From assembly GCA_029216955.1 (NCBI GenBank), contig JANAVB010015600.1, forward strand, positions 39,616,398 to 39,680,397: 64,000 nt of DNA, read 5' to 3'. Positions 47,310 through 59,790 of the stretch are shown piece after piece; position 1 is the first letter of the stretch, and each line of letters starts with the position of its first letter. The stretch is from Iris pallida. Lineage: Eukaryota > Streptophyta > Magnoliopsida > Asparagales > Iridaceae. The notes below the pieces were generated by a model. It had not been told where the DNA came from. It made no database searches and was given only the letters and a program-made list of their open reading frames with translations. The translations under genes were made by a program, and so were the position numbers.

Positions 47310-50300
47310 TGTAACCCCACTTTCCCATTTTATAGAATTTTAGAATATTCCTAATTGATTTCCAAGTTCGTTTTAGTATTTGAAATTTATAGATATTATT
47401 TTTAGAAAGTTTTATCTTGGTTAGTTAATTAATTAATGGGAAATATTAATCCAGAGTGCTTCAGGTTACTAAATAACCAAAACCAAATTCTAAACAAATT
47501 CTTATAACAAATTGTAATAAAATAATTGATGGGGGATTTTAGTGCAAACATTCCTCCTTTCCTTTTCCTTATAATTTAGTCTAGAGGAGAGAGAGAGTGT
47601 GCCATTCTGTCTCAGTCCCATTTCTTTCCAGAGCCAAAGCTTTCCTTCATAATCCTTTCCTCCCCCAACTGTAGATCGACACCCTAACCCTAATTCTCCT
47701 TGATGATGGCGACGACGATGCTTTCGCTCTCCGACAACTGAGCCACCGTTGCAGAGCTACACCTCGGCGGCACGTCCCAGTGGCGTACATCCCTGTGCGC
47801 GAAGATCGAACTTCTCCGGCGTTGTTTCTGTTCATCCACCGCGAGCTCCAGTCTCAGCGATGTTCGTCTCCACATCAACGGCGGGGTAACTTCTTCGATG
47901 GCAGATCTCTGTTTCCCTAGAGATTCTCCTCCGCTGACCCACCGCCCCTGTCCACGCCTTCGACTAGGTGAGCGCCTCAAATTCTTGTAAAGAACTTGTT
48001 CATTTCTGATCTTCCCTCCATTCTCGCTTGGCTTGCGAGTGCAGATATGGATCGCTTAGGAGTGATTCGAATTTCTTCGTCGAAGGATCGATCTCCTCCG
48101 ACCGTTTGGTAAGCTCTTGGTTGAATCATTTGATTCCTAAATTAGTGTTTCTGTTGTTGTTTTGATCCTGTTTGAGATCTGGGTGTTTGTTTCGTTAATG
48201 TTAGCTCGGAGTGTTCGATCGGAAGTTGGATTGGTCGACTGTGTACTCCATTTCGATCTAGATGAGGAAGACTGGTGACTATGATCCTCTTGTTCCATTC
48301 GATCTGGGTGTTTTACTACGTGCATTGAGGGATTCATAAGTGTGGAACCTCTGTTCTTGGACTGAAATCGATCGGACAGATTGAGAACCGACGGATCGGT
48401 TGAATTTTAGAAGTAGCAAGTGAGTTGGATTGAAATCGAGTTGTGAGTGTTAGATGTTGAAATTCATGATTTTCTTACTGTTTTTTTAAGTGAGGAAATT
48501 CGAATTCATCTAATCTATTGTTTACTTTTTGATGCGGGTCACCTATTCGACATAATGCCACAAAAGTTCTTTTTCTAACTGGACTCGCGAGAACGTGTCC
48601 AACTCGTCGAGCTAGCTTCCTTCTTCAGTTGGATGTCCTCCATGTACTACTTCGCACCCTCCCTGAATGTGTGCCTTCAATTTGTAGCTAGATTTAATGG
48701 AAAGTGTCGGCATGGGGTCGGGGTGTAGGGACGCTCGTGTCTAGCAAGCATGTTCGTGTCCAGATTTCGTTCGTGTCCTGTATGGCGTATCTGACTTTAC
48801 TGCTATAGGTGTTGATTGTGGGGAGGTCTCGATGCAGACTTGTATTTAAATTTTTATTGATTCGATTGGGTTGTAATCTTCCTATTGTCTATTCTATGCC
48901 TTCTCCTCTCTAACATTTCCAATTTGGTTGGGAGGCTTATAGCCATTAGGGTCAAAGTGCTGAAATTGGGTTGGGCTATGGTAAGGTGGAAGTAGTAGCT
49001 GTTGTATTTAATAAGGATTTGGTGGGCTTCGATTAAATTTTGTGATGCTGGGGCCTATTCTTGAAGTGGTGGTTTGTTGGTGGCTAAGTCCTTTTTGGAG
49101 GAGAATTAGCCTGTGTTTGTTTCTGAGTATTTTGTATTTGGCCAGTTAGTTCTTATAGTTCAACTCGTATTGCTAAGCTAAGGGGTGCTGCTCCACAAAT
49201 TGTGTATATGTTGTTGAATCAAGCTCAGGGTGTTGGATTGACTATTGTTGTGTGGCCCTTGGCCGAGCCTATTTTTAGCTAAGCTTGGTATTTGGTTTTA
49301 GGAATAAGCCAGCTTGGATTAATTTGTAGCTATTCATATATTTTGGTTTGGGCTAGTGTTGTTGCCATAATTCTTAGTGTAGTTGATTTTTGGTTAAACT
49401 TCCTTAACAATTTAGTTAATGTTCATATTTAAAATCTATATTTTACTAAGTAGTATTTTGGGAAGTATGTTTCTAAATAAATTATTTGTATATAACATGT
49501 ACTATTGAAAGTTCTTATTCTCTTATAATTTCTATATATGATCTTTATTTGTTAATATAATTTGGATCAATAATTTCCTAAAGGTTATTATGTAGTCTTC
49601 TTGCCAAACTACTAGAGGTGTACAAGTAAAGTAGGAGAGTTGGCTAAATATTAGAAAATAGTTGATTAGTTAGTAATATTAATTAATTTTCATAGTTTAG
49701 AACTTGACCAACTTGTACCCATTACCAGGAGGGCATACAGATCTACTCCCTTTTCTCGATCACCCTGAACAAGGCAAGTACATTCTCTGATTTTGTTCAT
49801 TTACTTCATATCTTGTACTCTTCATGTTTGATACGTAGTGACACGGTTTTCATGTACTTCTGGTGCTTTTCATGATTCATGTTCTTACTTGTACTTTGGG
49901 AGGAGAAATACACTAGATTACAAACTAGGAACTCATGCGGATAGCCTAGGTCTCACATCGTGCACATGGGACTCTAAGCTGTACCTTTTTTTTGTACTTA
50001 TTCTTGTACTCACCCCAGCCGGTCACATATCCTAGTTGTATTTCAAAACAGTGCACATGTCAGATTCATTGTTATATTTCATGTTCATTTCATGTATTTA
50101 CTTTCCTGTACTTCATGTATTTACTTTTCTTGTACTCTACGTTCTCATATTCTCTTGTACTTATTTCCTCATCATGTTATTCTTGTTCATTACCTTAGAA
50201 TTGTACTTTACTCCGCTCCAGACTGGATATGTTGCAGGTACTTGAGAAAATTGTTCCACCTTTATGGGCCAGATCCTGGGATCTTAGTTGAGTAGGTTGG

Positions 50301-50606
50301 AGCCATGACTTAGATTTAGAGGCTACAGATTTTGACTTGTTTAGCTTTACTTCTTGATTGTACTGAGATTTCATAGTTGTATATTGTATTCTTTTATCGG
50401 ATTTGTCTCCGGATGATTTGTATAATTGTCTCAAATGGCTTAGTGGATTGTGGAGATCTGTTCTGGGAATGTTTATAGATGCTGTGGTGTTTTATATTAT
50501 TTTACTTGGAGTCTTCCTAGACTGGTACAGCTTACTTCATTGTGTCTAACGACGAAGGCTGGGCGTGGCCGACATATACCCAAATATTCGAGAACGGGTC
50601 ATGACA
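47310..50606 (+). repeat. E3 5' LTR (3,297 bp)
   Basis: AT-rich start, then a GC-richer block (47,690-47,970) ending in a GGTGAGCG splice-donor-like site. A long AT-rich part and a U5 that parallels the R1 U5 ('tggtacagctta...gctgggc') follow. Ends GGGTCATGACA. Confidence 0.9.
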
Positions 50607-50615
50607 TATTTATAG

Positions 50616-50632
50616 TGGTGGCCCATGTAGGT
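50616..50632 (+). other. E3 primer-binding site, tRNA-Ile type
   Basis: TGGTGGCCCATGTAGGT, 9 nt after the LTR end, identical to the R1 site and one base from the E2 site. Confidence 0.6.
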
Positions 50633-50795
50633 CTGTCCTAATGGCACTTAGGCTATAAATTGCTATTGGGGAACCTGTTAGACTAAGGAAAACTCATCAC
50701 AGCATAGGATTGCGAGAAAATTGTTATGAGTATATTTTAGTAAGTTGCTTATTACATTATAGTTTAGGCTATTTTAACTGTTTTTTATTTTTCAG

Positions 50796-51848
50796 ATGGT
50801 TCAGATACGTAACACCGAAATTGTTGATTCACCTGAACTTGAGACTTCTGAGCTTACACCATCCCCTATTGCTCCTACTATCACTATTGGTAGTACACAG
50901 CTGATGGAAATTTTTTAGGAGTTCCATGATGCCTAGAGGGAGCTGGCTGTCCATTTTTAAGCCAGATTAGTAGATGCGTTTTCCGAGCCAGGAAGGACTT
51001 CTAATTTCCAAACTCTCAGATATTTGGACTTTTTCGACACCGAGCGCATTCCTTGCACCGAGGAGCAGATCGAGAACCTGGATATGCTACTTCTGAAGAT
51101 CATTCAAGTCTCTGAGGATCCGACTCCTTTGAAGGTTGGAGCCACCAGCCAGGAGATCCTGAACGTAGCACAGATAGTAGAACGAGATGGGAAGCTGAAG
51201 CCCAAGAGAGACATGAAGACTTATGACAGAGATAGCAACTATTCTGGACCCGTAAAGCGTCGCAACACTCAGACAGTGCCTCTTCAGTCACACTATCAGC
51301 CGCGTCATCCGAGGCAGATTCAGACCCACTTTTTTTATTCTTTCTGCAAGAGGACGGAACATCATATTGACAAATGCCATAAGAGGCTGGGACTGTGCCT
51401 ATTATGCAAATCTTCTGCCCACCGGAGGAAGCCTTGCCAGCAGGTCGCTGATCACAATGGCCGAGGAGCATCCGGATCTCAGCAGCCAGCACCCCAGCAG
51501 CCATATCTACCTGCCAGAGCCCCTACACTTCAGCCATAGCGGGAGATTCAGACTCAGTTCCAGGCGATGATCACTTACAACTACTGCCACCGCCCAGGGC
51601 ATTACTATGGTAAGTACCTTAAAAGACTGAGGCTATACTTGTTTTGCGGATCGCCTGCGCATCAGGTCAAGGATTGCCTCGAGGCCGCTGATCGTATTGT
51701 CCAAGGACGAGCACCAGGAGCATCAGGACTGCAACAGAGGGATCCGTCTCTCCAGACTCAGCAAGCGTATAGAACGTTACCGCAGGGACCAGCCTACGCC
51801 AGGACAGCTGAAGAAGTTAAAGTGATTCCAATTCCGGAGGAATACTGA
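50796..51848 (+). pseudogene. E3 gag remnant with duplicated zinc-knuckle module
   Basis: ATG at 50796 directly follows a pyrimidine run ending in AG (a possible splice acceptor). The frame has stops at 50916-50918 and twice more soon after, then stays open from about 50,960 to 51,537 in the same frame. It encodes LDFFDTERIPCTEEQIENLD-type sequence and later a CCHC knuckle CLLCKSSAHRRKPC. A second frame (51567-51848) repeats the same order: a Cys/His block (YCHRPGHYYGK) then YLFCGSPAHQVKDC, where the first Cys is Tyr. The central capsid part (with the usual WW/retrotransposon-gag motif) is not visible, so gag is internally deleted as well as broken. Confidence 0.6.
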
Positions 51849-51959
51849 AGATAGACTGAAGACAGAAGACTCTTCTTGCATGGTTGGAGAAGATCGTGCA
51901 TTGTGATTTGCAACCCAATTTCCCTTGGATTGTCTCTTAGCATCGAAAACTTCCTTATT

Positions 51960-52690
51960 TCCAAATAGTTAGACTTTGTTTTCTATTCTAAAACTTTGGT
52001 TGCTAATCGAGATGCATTTTGAGATATTGTTTCTCATTCTAGATCTTGTTTCTTATTTGTAACTATGTTTCTTATTCGAGATTTTTTTTGTTCGATAACT
52101 TGTTTCAAATTCATTATTCATGGCTTTGCTTCCTATTTCAAGATTTTGTTCAATTCAAGATTTTGTTCCCTATTCAAACTCTGTTGCTATTCGAGATTTT
52201 ATTCAAGATTTCATTCCTATTCAAAACTTGTTCCTATTCAAAACCTTAGCTTTCACTTCTATTCGAGACTTGTTTGAGATTGAGTCCCTATTCGAGACTT
52301 CGTTTGAGGATTTGTTTAATATTTTAGATTGTTGACTCGTTCTCTATATGAGATTTTTTTTGTTTTTTATCCATGACTTTGTTTTCTATTCGAGAGTGTT
52401 CCTATTCGCGACTTTGTTTCAACCTTGATTCCTATATGAGATTTTGCTTTGTTTCCTATTCACTAATTGATACTATGTTTCTATTCACTATTCGTGACCT
52501 TTCTTCCTATTCGAGATTTTCTATTTGAGATTTTGTTTCCTATTCGTGACTTTGTTGAGATTTGATTTTCTATCTAAGATTTTGTTTCCTATATGAAATT
52601 TTGTTTGTCATTCGAGATTTCATTTTCTATTCGAGAATTTTGTTTACTATCTGAAACTTTGTTTCGTGTTCGAGATTTATTTCTAAAAAT
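51960..52690 (+). repeat. Degenerate short repeat, 'cctattcgagattttgttt' type
   Basis: About 700 bp is built from irregular repeats of a motif of roughly 18-22 bp, variants of 'tcctattcgagattttgt'. The period drifts, so it behaves as a degraded tandem array and gives accidental Phe-rich open frames. Confidence 0.75.
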
Positions 52691-54065
52691 TTTCTTGTTG
52701 TTTCTTAGTACCTAATAAAACTCTTTGATTTCTAAAAGGTAGATAACCTCACTTCCATCATGATTTAGAACTCACTTTGAATTATCATAGACTCATTTGA
52801 AATTTTCATGGATAAAGTTAAGAAAATATCCGACAACCTACTATGATGTGGCAGACGCACACTGCAGTCATTATCTGGGTTATGGAGACTGCGAGTTCGC
52901 TGCAGCCAACCGTGCACTGGCAAGGCAGGGGCTCTAGGTTGAAATAATTTCAGGTATTCGTCGATTTTTGAGTATTGTTGAGACTTTGTCCTAAATCCTT
53001 TATATTTTGATCTCTTGAGTTGATTCGTTAATAATTGTTGAAATTGGATAAGTTGATGGAATATTCGGTAACATATCATTATTTGAGTCATGGAACCGAA
53101 AGTTCACTGCAGCCAGATATACACTGGCGGGGCATGAATTCTAAGTAAAGTGACTTAAGATATATGTATGTTTTCGGATACCATAGAAACTATATCCTAT
53201 TTCATATGATTATCGATTTTCCTTGGGTCACAAATCCTTGTACTTTCGCTTTGAATTGATACTAATATCCCCTTAGTAGATTCCATAGGCCTTCTCAATC
53301 AAATCTTCGCAGTTTCTTTCTTCTTGTATTTTTATCGTTGAATCATTTGATTTTCTCAATAAATACATATTGCTAGATTCTAACTCCGTTTTCTATTTAT
53401 TGTACTTATATTTTGATCGTGTTGTCTAAACCTTGATCAAATCATGCCTATCTAACCGCAGTTTTTCTATTTTCTCCATTTCAATCGTGCTAAACTTTTG
53501 ATTTTGGTCGTGCCTTCATTATTTTACTCTTCTAAGTCCTAATTAAAAATTCACGTCACCTCGCGCCTATTTAAAATCTTGATCATTGTTAGATCGTGCT
53601 ATTTCAACTCCATGTATGAAATTATCGTACTTGGCCTTAATTAAACTCTGTTTCACTTCGTGCCTGACCAATTTTGATCATTATCAATCATGCCATTTTA
53701 CCCGTTTATTTTTTCATGCTAAGTCATTCCTAATCCTATCTCTGATCATATCCAGATAATCCAGATCCTACCTATATGCTATAATGACTATATTTTTATA
53801 CCTATCAATCATATCGATAATTTGAATTCCATTCTAATCATGGCTAAATGGTGTTGATCGTGACCATTTTTGTTTTGTTTCCATCGTGCCTCAACTTTGA
53901 TTTGGATCTTGCTTAGTTGAATCGTGCCAAATAAATTATTCTTCTAGTCATGACCAGATCCGGTTCTATGGCATGAATAACTTAGTTTCTCAGTCTCAAA
54001 TTTTATTTTTGATTTTCTTAACCATGTCTACTCTACCTCTTTGAATTTTAAGGACAAAATTTTTT
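52691..54065 (+). other. E3 internal 3' portion, noncoding
   Basis: AT-rich with many copies of 'aatcgtgc/atcatgcc' style words at 53,400-53,950. It includes two diverged copies of 'tggagactgcgagttcgctgcagccaacc...cactggcaaggcagggg' (52,880 and 53,090). No coding motif. Ends 'ttttaaggacaaaatttttt' before the polypurine tract. Confidence 0.5.
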
Positions 54066-54075
54066 AGGGGGGAGA
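54066..54075 (+). other. E3 polypurine tract
   Basis: AGGGGGGAGA two bases before the 3' LTR start TGTAACCCC. This is the best-preserved polypurine tract in the window. Confidence 0.85.
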
Positions 54076-54077
54076 TT

Positions 54078-57000
54078 TGTAACCCCGCTTTCCCATTTTA
54101 TAGATTTTTTTAGAATATTCCTAATTGATATCCAAGTTTGTTTTAGTATTTGAAATTTATGGATATTATTTTTAGAAAGTTTTATCATGGTTAGTTAATT
54201 AATTAATGGGGAATATTAATCAAGAGTGCTTTCCAAGTTACTAAGTAACCAAAACCAAATTCTAAACAAATTCTTATAACAAATTGTAATAAAATAATTG
54301 TTGGGGGATTTTAGTGCAAAAATTCCTCCTTTCCTTTTCCTTAGAAATAAGTCTGGAGGAGAGAGAGTGTGCCATTCTTTCTCAGTCCCACTTCTTTCCA
54401 GAGTCGAAGCTCTCCTTCATAATCCTTTCCTCCCCCAACAGTAGATCAACACCCTAACCGTAATTCTCCTTGATGATGGCGACGACGATGCTTCCGCTCT
54501 CCGACAGCTGAGCCTCCGTTGTAGAGCTACACCTCAGTGGCACATCCCGGTGGTGTACATCCTTGTGCGCGAAGATTGACCTTCTCCGGCGTTGTTTCCG
54601 TTCATCCACCACGAGCTCCAGTCTCAGCGACATTCGTCTCCACATCAACAGCGAGGTGACTTCTTCGATGGCGGATCTCTGTTTCCCTGGCGATTCTCCT
54701 CCGCAGACCCACCGCCCCTGTTTGCGCCTTAGACTAGGTGAGCGCCTTGAATTCTTGTAAAGAACTTGTTTGTTTCCGATCTTCTCTATATTCTCGATTG
54801 GCATGCGATTACATATCTGGATCGCTTAGGACTGATTCAAATTTCTTCGTCGAAGGATCGATCTCCTCCAATTGTGTGGTAAGCTCTTGGTCGAATCATT
54901 TGATTCCTAAATTAGTGTTTCCGTTGTTGTTTCATTTTTGTTTGAGATCTGGGTGTTTGTTTCGTTAATGTTAGCTCGGAATGTTCGATCGGAAGCTGGA
55001 TTGATCGACTGTGTACTCCGTTTCGGTCTGGATGAGGTAGACTGGTGAGTATGATCCTCTTATTCTATTCGATCTAGTTGTTTTTCTGCGTGCATTGATG
55101 GATTGATAAGTGTGGAACCTCTGTTCTTGGACTGAAATCGATTAGACAGATTGAGAACCGACGGATCGGTTGATTTGAGGAAGTAGCAAGTGAGCTAGAT
55201 CGAAATCGAGTTGTGAGTGTTAATATTGAAATTCTTGATTTTCTTACTATTTTTCTAAGTGAGGAAATTCAAATTCATCTAACCTATTGTTTACTTTTTG
55301 ATGCAGGACACCTGTTCGACATAATGCCACAGCAGAAGTTCGTTTTCTATCTGGACTCGCGAGAACGTGTCCGACTTATCGAGCTAGCTTCCTTCTTCAC
55401 TTGGATCTCCTCCAGGTACTACTTCGCAACTTCCCTGAGTGTGTGCCTTCGATTTGTAGCTAGATTTAATGGGAAGTGTCGGCATGGGGTCGGGGTGTAG
55501 GGACACCCGTGTCTAGCAAGCATGTTCGTGTCTAGATCTCGTTCGTGTCCTGAATGGCGTATCTGACTTTACTGCTATTGGTGTTGATTGTGGGGAGGTC
55601 TAGATGCCGACTTGTATTTAAATTTTTATTGATTCGATTGGGTTGTAATCTTCCTATTGTCTATTTTGTGCCTTCTCCTCTTTAACATTTCGAATTTGGT
55701 TGGGAGGCTTATAGTCGTTAGGTTCAAAGTGCTGAAATTGGGTTGGGCTATGGTAAGGTGGAAGTAGTAGCTGTTGTATTTAATAAAGTTTTGGTGGGCT
55801 TCTATTTAATTTTGTGATGCTGGGGCCTAGTCTTGAAATGGTGTTTTGTTGGTGGCTAAGTCCTTTTTGGAGGAGAATTCGCTTGTGTTTATTTCTGAGT
55901 ATTCTGTATTTGGCCAGTTAGTTCTTCTAGTTCAACTCGTATTGCTAAGCCAGGGGGTGCTGCTATGCAAATTGTGTATATGTTGTCGAATCAAGCTCAA
56001 GGGGTTGGATTGACTATTGCTGTGTGACCCTTGGCCGCGCCTATTTCTAGCTAAGCTTGGTATTTGGTTTTAGGAATAAGCCAGCTTGTATTAATTTTAG
56101 CTATACGTATATTTTGGTTTGGGCTAGTGTTGTTGCCATAATTCTTAGTGTATTTGATTTTTGGTTAAACCTCCTTAACAATTTAGTCAATTTTCATATT
56201 TAAAATCTATATTTTACTAAGTAGTATTTTGGGAAGTATTTTTCTAAATAAATTATTTGTATATAACATGTACTATTTAAAGTTCTTATAGTTTCTATAT
56301 ATGATATTGATTTGTTAATATAATTTGGATCAATAATTTCCTAAAGGATATTATGTAGTCTTCTTGCCAAACTATACTAGAGGTATACAAGTAAAGTAGG
56401 AGAGTTAGCTAAAGATTCGTAAATAATTGATTAGTTAGTAATATTAATTAATTGTCATAGTTTAGAACTTGACCAACTTGTACCCATTACTAGGAGGGCA
56501 TACAGATCTACTCCCTTTTCTCGATCACCCTGAGCAAGGCAAGTACATTCTCTGGTTTTGTTCATTTACTTTATATCCTATACTTTTTATGTTGGACATG
56601 TTGTGACACGGTTTTCATGTACTTATGGTGCTTTTCATGATTTATGTTCTTACTTGAACTTGGGAGGGAAAATACACTAGATATGTGACCAAACCCAAGC
56701 TAGGAACTCACGTGGATAGCTTAGCTCTCACATCGTGCACGTAAGACGCTAAGTCGTACCTTTTCTTGTACTTAATCATGTACTCACCCCAGCCGGTCAC
56801 ATATGCTAGTTGTATTTCAAAACAATACACATGTCAGGTTCATTGTTATATTTCATGTTCAATTCATGTATTTACTTTCCTGTACTTCATATATTTACTT
56901 TTCTGCTACTCCATGTTCTCATTTTCTCTTGTACTTATTTTCTCATCATGTTATTCTTATTCATTACCTTAGAATTGTACTTTTCTCCACTCCTGCCTGG

Positions 57001-57380
57001 ATATGTTGCAGGGACTTGACGATATTGTTCCACCATTATGGGCCAGAGCCCGGGATCTTAGCTGAACAGGATGGAGCCATGACTTAAATTTAGAGGCTAC
57101 AGATTTAGATTTGTTTAGCTTTACTTCTGAAATGTATTAAGATTTAATAGTTGTATATTTTATTTTTTTACCGGATTTATCTCCGGATGATTTGTATAAT
57201 TGTCTCAAATGGCTTAGTGGATTGTGGTGATCTGTTCTGGAAACGTTTATAGATGCTGTGGTATTTTATATTATTTTATTTGGAGTCTTCCTAGACTGGT
57301 ACAGCTTACTTCGTTGTGTCTAACGACGAAGGTTGGGCATGGCAGACACGTACCCGAATATTCAGGAGCGGGTCGTAACA
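54078..57380 (+). repeat. E3 3' LTR (3,303 bp)
   Basis: Direct repeat of 47310-50606 with scattered substitutions and small indels, more than seen between the E2 LTRs. Ends CGGGTCGTAACA before the right ACCTT. Confidence 0.9.
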
Positions 57381-57385
57381 ACCTT

Positions 57386-58071
57386 AACCAGAACTTTTAT
57401 GAGTTATATCGTTTTATTTTCTCTGCTTTGCTTCCGAAGATGGGATTTTCTGACGAGATCACGTTTTACGAGATGTTCGCCATGTACCACCTTCATTTTG
57501 GCGTTCCTTTTTTATCCCCAAGACCTTTATGACTTAGATGATCGGTTGCAGATGGGTGGAGCGTAACCTTTTGTACCCCATGCATCTCGCAGCAATCTTC
57601 AAGAGATTTCATATCGACCTTTCATTGTGTCCTATTTCTTCGTCATCTTCTAAGCTGATTTGATCTAGGAAATATCCTCTGCCTCCACCTCTTCTCGGTG
57701 CTGCTCATGTTGAGGCTCAGGCCGATCCAGATGTTCTTCCTCCTGCACCTGCTGCTTATGCTCCTGGATTCGACCCATAGTTCTATCAGTGCTTTGATGA
57801 TCTTGTCACCCTCTCTGGACAACGTCATCAGAGTTATGTTGCTGCTAAGTTCCGTCATACCTCACATGCTCAGGTATTGAGGAATAGCCTTGCTGATCTG
57901 CACTGGAGTCTGTTGCATCACCCCACTACTCCCGTTTCGATGATCCATCATCCTGGCTTCGATGGACCGAGGTTCGATGATCCGACTATATTCGGAGCCT
58001 TTGATCCGACCACTGCCTACTTTGACCCTCAGCCACCTGCTCTAGCCGATGACGATAATGCTCAGATGTGA
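57386..58071 (+). pseudogene. Third (env-position) ORF of the copia element, C-terminal part
   Basis: Continues the frame broken at 47309. It has about 48 more codons to a stop at 57530-57532, then further coding-like sequence in other frames ending with DPQPPALADDDNAQM and a TGA at 58069-58071. The last 60 codons are rich in Pro, Asp and His. The middle holds in-frame stops and at least one shift. No transmembrane segment is visible, which argues against a true envelope role. E3 inserted cleanly because the frame resumes directly after the target site. Confidence 0.6.
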
Positions 58072-58532
58072 GACGGGCATTTATTTTAGCGGTTTTGAGA
58101 TTTTTTTGCTTAGTGATAATCTATGTAGTTATACTTGCAGCAGTCCAAACTTTTACAATTGGACTCTTTTAGTAATTTTTAGTAGTCATAAACCCTTTTA
58201 GTTATGACTTTTATGCTATACTTTCTTTTAGTTTTAGTTCATGCTATGTGAGTTTATCAATTTATTCCACTGCTTTACTAGTTCTACTATCTTATGACTT
58301 ATGTATTGTGGATATTACTCCTTTTTTCTTGTCTGTGTTAAATTGTTGGCTTCACACATTGCGGGGGAGCTACTCATTTTTCTTACATGAAAAAGGGGAG
58401 AAAAGCAATACCAAAATAAATTTCAAACGAAATATTCAATCAATGAGCAAGTCAGGTATATTATTTCAAAGTTATATTTTAGTTATATTTTGGTATAGAC
58501 TCAAGTTTGTCAACTATCAAAATGAGGGAGAT
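58072..58532 (+). other. Copia 3' untranslated part with two polypurine tracts
   Basis: Noncoding. Two purine runs are present: GAAAAAGGGGAGAAAAG at 58389-58405 and AAAATGAGGGAGA at 58519-58531 against the LTR. Multiple polypurine tracts before the 3' LTR are a known Sirevirus trait. Confidence 0.65.
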
Positions 58533-59605
58533 TGTTGGCCCATTGCCTAATGGTCACACTTGATTCTAATAATCAACGACGACTTAAGTCAATACGCAAA
58601 ATGTACGAACGGCTACTAATGTTACAGGTCACTAAAATCAATATCAAAGAATGTACTGCATCTACAAAGAGCTTTCGAGTCATCATCCAAAAACAATTGT
58701 ATCGAAATCCAGATCGAGTCATTTTTACATTTCTTATGTATTTTACTTTTATTTGAGTCTAGAAAATATAAATGTAAAATCGATCGGGATATTACCGGCT
58801 TAGGTTATCTTCCAGTCCACCTATCCAAAAAGCCTATCTATATCTCAAATCTACATATCCAAATAGCCCACAAAGCCAATGCAATTTGGACCCAAAAATT
58901 CTATTCTGGATTGACATAATTATGACAGAACTCTAACCGAGTTCAGTCTGAGAATTTTGAAAAACTAGTTTCCTCCAAATCTGCATCCAACGTTTGTTTG
59001 CGGGATCTTCGCATCCGAACTCTACTGGAACTCTGCCCGAGTTCGATCATCAAAAATACTATAAATAGAGAAGGATTTATTCATTTCTTATCATTCATTT
59101 ACTCTTCTCTCTATCTATTCCAAAAGTATTTTTTCAGTGATCTAAAGTTTTCACATTTCACCTATACTACTCTTAGCCAAAGCCAGTAACGTCTTGTTCG
59201 ATTTAGAGTCTTTGGTTTACAGAGTTGTAAAGTGGTTGCAAGTCTGAAAACATCTCAGTTTTTGGAATCGGTCATGCGCTCGTCACCAAGCGCGGTATTG
59301 TGAAGTCGGTCGTGCACTTGTCGCCAAGCACGGTGTTGTAAAGAGACGGTATGCTCTCAATTAGCTTGCAAATAGTGGACTAATAGCGGTCAAGAGTACT
59401 CGCGACTAGATTAGTCCTCTCAGAGGGAAACCAGTATATATCATAGTGTTCACTAAGTTTGATCTTCTATCTCTTACTGTAATTTAAATTGCTGTCTCTT
59501 TATTGCTGCCATATCTTATAACTGTTCATTTTTAATTGATAATTATTTTTGCTGCACTCGCACATAATCTATTCACCCCCTCTAGAGCTGCTCAATGGTC
59601 CTACA
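58533..59605 (+). repeat. Copia 3' LTR (1,073 bp)
   Basis: Starts TGTTGGCCC and ends CTCAATGGTCCTACA. TATA box at 59060-59067. It carries the same 38-bp duplication as the 5' LTR. The two LTRs differ by many scattered substitutions, consistent with an older insertion than E2. Confidence 0.9.
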
Positions 59606-59790
59606 AGAATGTTATTCTGAAGAGAGTGCATGAATTGATCAAGATATTTCCTATTGTAGATTAGCCATGGGGCAGCTAACGTAGTTCGTTTGAGGCAGTT
59701 AAGGAAGTAATGCCCTTGCTTGTTGAGACTTGACTAAACCCTATCTCTAACCTTAAATTTTGAGGACGAAATTTCCTAAGGAGGGAAGCT
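59606..59790 (+). other. R1 internal region, second copy, right end
   Basis: Continues 27996 after the copia element; matches 26,652-26,837. Polypurine tract AAGGAGGGAAG at 59778-59788. Confidence 0.75.

Larger units (their letters stand above)
50607..54077 (+). other. E3 internal region
   Basis: Primer site (50616-50632), leader, gag remnant (50796-51848), low-complexity 'ttcgagatttt' stretch (51,960-52,690), noncoding AT-rich sequence (52,700-54,040) and polypurine tract. No protease, reverse transcriptase or integrase motif is seen. Confidence 0.8.
47310..57380 (+). mobile_element. E3: LTR retrotransposon with gag remnant only, inserted in the third ORF
   Basis: Direct LTRs (47310-50606 and 54078-57380; TGTAACCCC...CGGGTCGTAACA) are flanked by ACCTT (47305-47309 and 57381-57385). 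The internal region (3.47 kb) has a tRNA-Ile-type primer site, a broken gag and a clear polypurine tract (54066-54075), but no pol. It shares U5 and leader sequence with R1, so the two are related families. Confidence 0.9.
27997..59605 (+). mobile_element. Sirevirus-like Ty1/copia element with env-position ORF, split by three later insertions
   Basis: LTRs at 27997-29055 and 58533-59605 are flanked by AGAAT (27992-27996 and 59606-59610). The first R1 copy at 26,652 shows the empty site. Between the LTRs, in order, are gag (with CCHC and a coiled coil), protease, integrase, reverse transcriptase, RNase H and a third ORF, as in Ty1/copia Sireviruses. Later insertions are a solo LTR (29192-31186), E2 (32483-42851) and E3 (47310-57380). 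Without them the element would be about 9.2 kb. It has many stops and frameshifts, and the primer site is missing. Confidence 0.85.
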
